Assembly (NCBI RefSeq): GCF_040675535.1 | Contig: NZ_JBFAPC010000186.1 | Span: 1 to 10,078 of the forward strand | Direction: 5' to 3' | Length of the DNA: 10,078 nt | From: Patulibacter sp040675535 | Lineage (GTDB): Bacteria > Actinomycetota > Thermoleophilia > Solirubrobacterales > Solirubrobacteraceae | Shown: positions 5,495 through 10,078 of the stretch, piece by piece | Numbering within the stretch: the stretch's first letter is position 1 | Layout: every line of letters starts with the position of its first letter | Made by a program: the position numbers and the translations under genes | Notes under the pieces: model-generated | Seen by the model: the letters and a program-made list of their open reading frames with translations, nothing else | Databases searched by the model: none | Told to the model about the DNA's origin: nothing

Positions 5495-6567
5495 GCGACG
5501 ACAAGACCGAGGCGGCGACCCCCAAGCGCCTGATGGAGGCGCGCGAGAAGGGGCAGGTCGCCCGCTCGACCGACCTCAACGGCGCGGTCGTCCTGCTCGT
5601 CGGGCTCTCCGTCCTGGCGCTGCTGGGGCCGCGGATGGTGGGGGACCTGAAGGCGATGATGCACGACGGGTTCGTGCTCGCCGGGAACCCCGACGCGATG
5701 GACAGCCAGGACGACGTCGTCGCCCTCGGCGGCGAGCTGACGACCTGGTTCGGCCGGCTGCTGGCGCCGCTGGGGTTCGCGATCGCGCTGGCCGCGGTCG
5801 TCGTCAACCTCGGCCAGGTCGGGGTGAAGCTCACGCCCAAGGCGCTGAAGCCCGACATGAAGCGGCTGAACCCGATCCAGGGGGCCAAGAACGTCTTCGG
5901 GCCCAACGCCCTGGTCGAGGGCACGAAGTCGCTCGCCAAGCTCGGGGTCGTCGCGGGCGTCGTCGCCGTCGCGGTGCTGCCGCGGATCGACGAGATCGCC
6001 ACCACCACCGGGATGGACCCGCAGGTGCTGCTGGCGACCATGGGCTCCGACGTCCAGGGGATCGCCCTGCGAGCCGCCGCCGTCTACCTCGTCATCGGGG
6101 CGATCGACGTCTTCTGGCAGAAGCACCGCCACGCCAAGTCGATGCGCATGTCGCACCAGGAGGTCCGCATGGAGCACAAGCAGGAGGAGCTGCCGCCGGA
6201 GGTCCGCGGCCAGATCCGCGAGCGTCAGCGCGAGGCGTCCCGTGGCCGCATGATGGCCGCCGTCCCCACCGCCGACGTCGTGATCATGAACCCGACCCAC
6301 TTCGCGGTCGCGCTGAGCTACGACCCCGCCCGCGCGGCGCCGACCGTCGTCGCGAAGGGCCAGGACCTCGTCGCGCTGCGGATCCGGGAGATCGCCCGGG
6401 AGCACGGCGTCCACGTGACCGAGAACCCGCCGCTGGCCCGCGCGCTGCACCGCCAGGTCGAGGTCGGCCACGCGATCCCCGAGGAGCTCTTCCAGGCCGT
6501 CGCCGAGGTGCTGGCGTACGTCTACCGGGTGTCCCGCCGCCACGGCCGCCGGGCGGTGGGGGCGTGA
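5491..6567 (+). CDS. flhB: flagellar export specificity switch protein FlhB
   Basis: A 358-residue membrane protein that closes around the export gate and switches secretion from rod/hook to filament substrates. The N-terminus carries the classic DDKTEAATPKRLMEAREKGQ (3-22). Four membrane helices follow at roughly 31-48, 90-110, 148-165 and 190-210, with the conserved KRLNPIQGAKNVFGPNALVE (124-143) in the loop between the second and third. The cytoplasmic domain contains the self-cleavage motif NPTH at 267-270 (Salmonella: 269-272), so cleavage between Asn267 and Pro268 is expected. The linker before it (KSMRMSHQEVRMEHKQEE) is typical. A GAAGG sequence seven bases before the ATG is the best ribosome-binding site inside the operon. 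The start overlaps the fliR stop and the end overlaps flhA (GTGA). Confidence 0.98.
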   Translation: MSDDKTEAATPKRLMEAREKGQVARSTDLNGAVVLLVGLSVLALLGPRMVGDLKAMMHDGFVLAGNPDAMDSQDDVVALGGELTTWFGRLLAPLGFAIALAAVVVNLGQVGVKLTPKALKPDMKRLNPIQGAKNVFGPNALVEGTKSLAKLGVVAGVVAVAVLPRIDEIATTTGMDPQVLLATMGSDVQGIALRAAAVYLVIGAIDVFWQKHRHAKSMRMSHQEVRMEHKQEELPPEVRGQIRERQREASRGRMMAAVPTADVVIMNPTHFAVALSYDPARAAPTVVAKGQDLVALRIREIAREHGVHVTENPPLARALHRQVEVGHAIPEELFQAVAEVLAYVYRVSRRHGRRAVGA

Positions 6568-8666
6568 GCACCGTCGCCGCCCCGCCGGGCGCGGGCCCCG
6601 AGGGCGCGATCACCCGGATCATGCGCCACTCCGACCTGCTCGCCGCGGTCGGGATCATGGTCGTCGTCGCGATGCTGATCGTGCCGCTGCCGCCGGCGCT
6701 GCTGGACCTCTTCATCACGATCAACATCGCCGGCGCGATCGCCGTCGTCGTCGCGACGCTCTACATCAAGAAGGCGCTGGACATCTCGGTCTTCCCGAGC
6801 CTCCTGCTGCTCTCGACGATCTTCCGCCTGGCGATCAACGTCTCGGTCACCCGGCTGGTGCTGTCGGAGGGCGAGGCCGGGGCGGTCGTCCACGCGTTCG
6901 GCGAGTTCGTCATCGGCGGCAACCTCGTCGTCGGCCTCGTCGTCTTCATCATCCTCGTCGTCATCCAGTTCGTCGTCGTCACCAACGGCGCCGGCCGCGT
7001 GGCGGAGGTCGCCGCGCGCTTCACGCTCGACGCGATGCCCGGCAAGCAGATGGCGATCGACGCCGACCTGAACTCCGGCCAGATCACCGAGGACCAGGCC
7101 CGCTCCCGGCGTGCCGAGATCGCGCAGGAGGCCGACTTCTACGGCGCGATGGACGGTGCGTCGAAGTTCGTCAAGGGCGACGCGATCGCGGCGATCATCA
7201 TCACGCTGATCAACCTCATCGGCGGCCTGGCGATCGGCGTCCTGATGAACAAGATGTCGTTCGGGGACGCAGCGCACCACTACTCGCTGCTGACGATCGG
7301 CGACGGCCTCGCCGCCCAGGTCCCGGCGCTGTTGATCTCCGTCGCCACCGGCATCATCGTCACCCGCGCGGCGTCGGACGGCGACCTCGGGTCCGACCTC
7401 GCCCGCCAGGTCCTCGGGCAGGACAAGGCCCCGCTCGTCGCCGGCGGGCTGGTGCTCGCGTTCGCGATGATCCCGGGCCTGCCGAAGGTGCCGTTCGTGC
7501 TCGTCGGCGGCAGCCTCGTCGCGGTCGGCCTGGCGCTGCGCAAGCGCCGGGCGGCGCAGGAGGCCGAGGGCGAGGTCACGCGCCTGCAGCTTCAGGCCGC
7601 CGAGCTCCCCGCCCTGCCGGTCGGCGCCGAGATCTCCGTCGAGGCGCTGGCGCCCGACCCGCTCGAGCTCGCCATCGGCTACGGCCTGGTGCCGATGGTC
7701 GACGAGCGCAACGGTGGCTCGCTGCTCCAGCGGATCTCCCACGTCCGCCGGCAGCTCGCCACCGAGCTGGGCGTCATCGTCCCGCCGGTCCGCGTCCACG
7801 ACGAGCCCGGGCTGGAGCCGCACGGCTACGTCGTCCGGATGCGCGGGGGAGAGGTCGCCCGCGGCCGCCTGCTGGCGGGCCACCACCTGGCGATGGATCC
7901 TGGCGACGCCGCCGGCGAGCTCGCGGGCGTGCCGACGACGGAGCCCGCGTTCGGCCTGCCCGCCGTGTGGGTCTCCGAGGGCGCCCGCGCCGAGGCCGAG
8001 GCGCTCGGCTACACCGTCGTCGACGGCGAGTCCGTCGTCGTCACGCACCTGACCGAGCAGATCCGCCGCCACGCCGGCGAGCTGCTGACGCGCCAGGCGG
8101 TCCGCGGGCTGGTCGACGGCCTGAAGGCGACCAACGCCGCCGCCGTCGACGAGGTGCTGGGCGAGGCCCTGACGCTCGGCGAGCTGCAACGCGTCCTCCA
8201 GCGGCTGCTGGCCGAGGGCGTGTCGGTCCGCGACCTCGGCACGATCGTCGAGGCGATCGGCGACCGCGCCCGCCTGACGCGCGACCCCGAGCTGCTGGCC
8301 GAGCACGCCCGCCAGGCGCTGTCCCGCCAGATCACGGCGCCGTACCTCGACGCCGCGCAGCGGATGAGCGCCCTGGCGCTCGACCCCGGCGTCGAGCAGG
8401 AGGTCGCCGGCGCGCTCGTGCAGACCCCCGAGGGCGAGGTCCTCGCGCTCGACCCCGCCCGTGCCCAGAGCATCGTCGCCGCCCTGCGCGACGACGTCGA
8501 CCGCGCCGCCCGGCGCGGCATCCATCCCGTCCTCCTCTGCTCCTCCCGCGTCCGGCGCCACCTGCGCCGGCTCGTGGAGCAGAGCCTGCCCGGCCTGCCC
8601 GTCTGCTCGTACAACGAGATCGGGCCAGGCATCGACATCGAGACCGTCGGAGTGATCCAGCCGTGA
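6564..8666 (+). CDS. flhA: flagellar export gate protein FlhA
   Basis: A 700-residue protein, normal for FlhA. The membrane half (about 25-328) should hold eight helices and drives proton-coupled export. The FHIPEP-family signature is clear: FRLAINVSVTRLVLSEG (87-103), FGEFVIGGNLVVGLVVFIIL (112-131), and the cytoplasmic loop RVAEVAARFTLDAMPGKQMA (145-164) followed by IDADLNSG. The C-terminal half (about 345-700) is the cytoplasmic domain that forms the nonameric ring docking chaperone-substrate complexes. It includes the conserved block EQIRRHAGELLTRQAVRGLV (about 499-518) and the ending YNEIGPGIDIETVGVIQP. Translation starts at GTG 6564, overlapping the flhB TGA; the N-terminus is a short Pro/Gly/Ala segment before RHSDLLAAVG. 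The stop overlaps the next gene by GTGA. Confidence 0.98.
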   Translation: MSTVAAPPGAGPEGAITRIMRHSDLLAAVGIMVVVAMLIVPLPPALLDLFITINIAGAIAVVVATLYIKKALDISVFPSLLLLSTIFRLAINVSVTRLVLSEGEAGAVVHAFGEFVIGGNLVVGLVVFIILVVIQFVVVTNGAGRVAEVAARFTLDAMPGKQMAIDADLNSGQITEDQARSRRAEIAQEADFYGAMDGASKFVKGDAIAAIIITLINLIGGLAIGVLMNKMSFGDAAHHYSLLTIGDGLAAQVPALLISVATGIIVTRAASDGDLGSDLARQVLGQDKAPLVAGGLVLAFAMIPGLPKVPFVLVGGSLVAVGLALRKRRAAQEAEGEVTRLQLQAAELPALPVGAEISVEALAPDPLELAIGYGLVPMVDERNGGSLLQRISHVRRQLATELGVIVPPVRVHDEPGLEPHGYVVRMRGGEVARGRLLAGHHLAMDPGDAAGELAGVPTTEPAFGLPAVWVSEGARAEAEALGYTVVDGESVVVTHLTEQIRRHAGELLTRQAVRGLVDGLKATNAAAVDEVLGEALTLGELQRVLQRLLAEGVSVRDLGTIVEAIGDRARLTRDPELLAEHARQALSRQITAPYLDAAQRMSALALDPGVEQEVAGALVQTPEGEVLALDPARAQSIVAALRDDVDRAARRGIHPVLLCSSRVRRHLRRLVEQSLPGLPVCSYNEIGPGIDIETVGVIQP

Positions 8667-10078
8667 GCCCCCTGCAACAGCACGCCCCCGCCGGGACGCC
8701 CGGCGCCACCACGAGCGCGGGCGCCGCGACCGATCCGGGGGCCGTCGCCCGGGGCACCGGCGGCGCGGCCGCGCCGGGCGTGGCGGCCCGCTTCGACACC
8801 GGCGCGACGCCGCGGCGGTTCCGCGGCCGGACGCTCGAGGAGCTGCTGCCGCAGATCCGCGCGGCGCTCGGCCCCGACGCCGTCGTGCTGCGCCGCCGCG
8901 AGGGCCTGACCGGCGGCGTCGGCGGCTTCTTCCAGACGCGCTTCGTCGAGGTCGAGGCCGTCGCGGGCGCGGCCCCGGGCTTCGACGCCTACGACGACGG
9001 CCCGGCGTGGCCGGAGGACGTGTCCGCCGACGGGGTCCGGTGGCTCGACGAGGCGCCGGGCGGGCCCGCCGCGGCAGCGCCTTCCCCAGCCGCCTCGCCC
9101 GCGCCGCCCACCGCGTCCGCGCCCGCCACCACCCACCGGGCGGCTGCCGCTCGTCCGGCGGGGGCCACCGACCCGATCGCGTCCGACGCGACGGCCGACG
9201 TCCTCCGGTCCGCAGGCGCCGGCGCCCCGATCGACGGCGCGGCCTTCCTCCACCACCTCGACGCCGCGGTCGAGCGCCGCCGCGCGACGGCGCCGGGCGC
9301 GACCGACGAGCCGTTCCTGGCCGACCAGCTGGTGACGTCGCCGCGCTCGGCCGTCACGCGCGGGCTGCTCGACGGACTCGACGAGGTGCAGGCGGACCCC
9401 GCCGACCCGTCGACGGCGGGGCGCGCGGCCGCTGCCGGCGTGGCCCCCTGGCGTCCGGCCCGGGCCACCGCCGACGGTCTCGCCGCCAGCACCCGGTCGC
9501 CGGCGGACCCGGCGGGGGAGAGGACTCCCGGGGTGACCGACGGCGGGACGCCCGCCTCGCCGTCCCGCGTCGCCGCGACGAGCGGGGCCCCGACCGACAG
9601 CGCGGAGCCCGACGCCGCGTCCGCCACCCCGGTCGGCCCGCGTCGCACCACCGCCGTCGCGACGGTCCGGCCCGGATCCGGGGCCCTCGCGCGCCGGACC
9701 GCGATCCCGCCGGCGCCGGACCGCGACGCCGACCTCGCGTTCGTCGTCGGGCCCGACGACGCCCCCGGGGCGGATCGTCCCGACACCGACCGTCGTCCCG
9801 CCCGGACCGCCACGGGCCGCACGGCGCACGAGGCTCGACCCGGCGCCGCGCTCGCCCTGCCGCGCACGGCCGTCCCGGTCGCGGTCCCCGACCGCCGCGG
9901 CGTCGACGCCGACGTCGCCGAGTACGGCCTGATCGCGCGGGGCCTGACCCCGTCGGTGGCGCGCTCCGTCGTGCTCGAGGCCGCCGCACACGGGCAGCCG
10001 CTGGACCCGGGGCACCGGATCGACCCTTGCCGACCTCGAGCAGACCGCGGTAGCTCGAGCGCCCGCCGTCCTTGGAGA
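8663..10078 (+). CDS. flhF: FlhF-like flagellar placement GTPase, N-terminal part (runs off right edge)
   Basis: An open frame of 472 codons with no stop, starting at GTG 8663 within the flhA stop (GTGA); GGAGTGAT ten bases upstream is a good ribosome-binding sequence. FlhF is an SRP-family GTPase that sets flagellar position and number. Residues 50-98 fit the FlhF N-domain: PRRFRGRTLEELLPQIRAAL followed by GPDAVVLRRREG, then GGVGGFFQTRFVEVEAV. An unusual 50-residue low-complexity leader comes first; GTG 8780 is an alternative start. Residues 130 to about 412 are a Pro/Ala/Asp/Arg-rich, probably disordered linker. Residues 418-444 (VAEYGLIARGLTPSVARSVV...) look like the helical segment before the GTPase domain, which lies outside the window, so the GTPase motifs cannot be verified. 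Codon use changes in the last ~57 bases, suggesting a frameshift or sequence error. The call rests on the N-domain pattern plus position after flhA. Confidence 0.78.
   Translation, partial: MSPLQQHAPAGTPGATTSAGAATDPGAVARGTGGAAAPGVAARFDTGATPRRFRGRTLEELLPQIRAALGPDAVVLRRREGLTGGVGGFFQTRFVEVEAVAGAAPGFDAYDDGPAWPEDVSADGVRWLDEAPGGPAAAAPSPAASPAPPTASAPATTHRAAAARPAGATDPIASDATADVLRSAGAGAPIDGAAFLHHLDAAVERRRATAPGATDEPFLADQLVTSPRSAVTRGLLDGLDEVQADPADPSTAGRAAAAGVAPWRPARATADGLAASTRSPADPAGERTPGVTDGGTPASPSRVAATSGAPTDSAEPDAASATPVGPRRTTAVATVRPGSGALARRTAIPPAPDRDADLAFVVGPDDAPGADRPDTDRRPARTATGRTAHEARPGAALALPRTAVPVAVPDRRGVDADVAEYGLIARGLTPSVARSVVLEAAAHGQPLDPGHRIDPCRPRADRGSSSARRPWR

Noticed and set aside
5173..6543. 456-codon minus-strand open frame opposite fliR and flhB
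   Set aside because: It is a shadow of two well-conserved genes, with no recognisable motif and biased composition.
6915..6985. Dense GTCGTC/CTCGTC trinucleotide pattern
   Set aside because: It is explained by consecutive Val, Leu and Ile codons with C at the third position in a FlhA membrane helix, not by a tandem repeat.
6522..8561. 679-codon minus-strand open frame opposite flhA
   Set aside because: It mirrors the G/C-ending codons of flhA and gives a Asp/Arg/Ala/Gln-rich string with no domain. flhA is unambiguous.
8009..10015. Long open frames antisense to and overlapping flhF (also 9007-10053 plus, 8989-9867 minus)
   Set aside because: All are low-complexity Arg/Gly/Pro-rich strings. 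Only the 8663 frame has a coupled start, a ribosome-binding sequence and FlhF-like blocks.

Overview
The window is GC-rich, strongly G/C-ending bacterial DNA carrying two divergent gene blocks. GC content, a Gram-positive-like gene order (fliO-P-Q-R-flhB-flhA-flhF), a FliP without signal peptide and several Tat-type precursors suggest a flagellated high-GC actinobacterium. I would guess the Thermoleophilia/Solirubrobacterales (Patulibacter or Conexibacter-like), but that placement is inference. I saw no rRNA, tRNA, CRISPR array, insertion sequence or phage gene.

Left block (1-2815, minus strand), in transcription order: a Tat-exported amidase-signature hydrolase with a complete Lys-cisSer-Ser triad; a small unrecognised Pro-rich/basic protein; and the first 36 codons of another Tat precursor that runs off the left edge. 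The gaps are 22 and 8 bp, so this is probably one operon for exported proteins.

Middle (2816-3118): a divergent intergenic region of about 300 bp, and the most informative non-coding part. It holds a good match to a flagellar sigma-28 (FliA/SigD/WhiG-type) promoter pointing right. A perfect 24-bp palindrome lies 2 bp upstream of its -35 element, and a third copy of the palindrome half-site overlaps the -35. No known regulator is recognised for this operator.

Right block (3119-10078, plus strand): fliO, fliP, fliQ, fliR, flhB, flhA and an flhF-like gene cut by the right edge. Each of the six junctions is a 4-base overlap (ATGA or GTGA), so the seven genes look like one translationally coupled operon. 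FliP, FliQ, FliR and FlhB form the export gate and its specificity switch, FlhA is the large gate protein with a cytoplasmic docking ring, FliO helps FliP assemble, and FlhF is a GTPase that sets flagellar position and number. No fliL, fliM or fliN precedes fliO, so the operon starts directly with the export gate.

No wholly new multi-gene system is evident. The points worth checking are the promoter/operator architecture, the FlhF with a linker of nearly 300 residues, a possible frameshift in the last ~57 bases, and the unrecognised protein between the Tat precursors.
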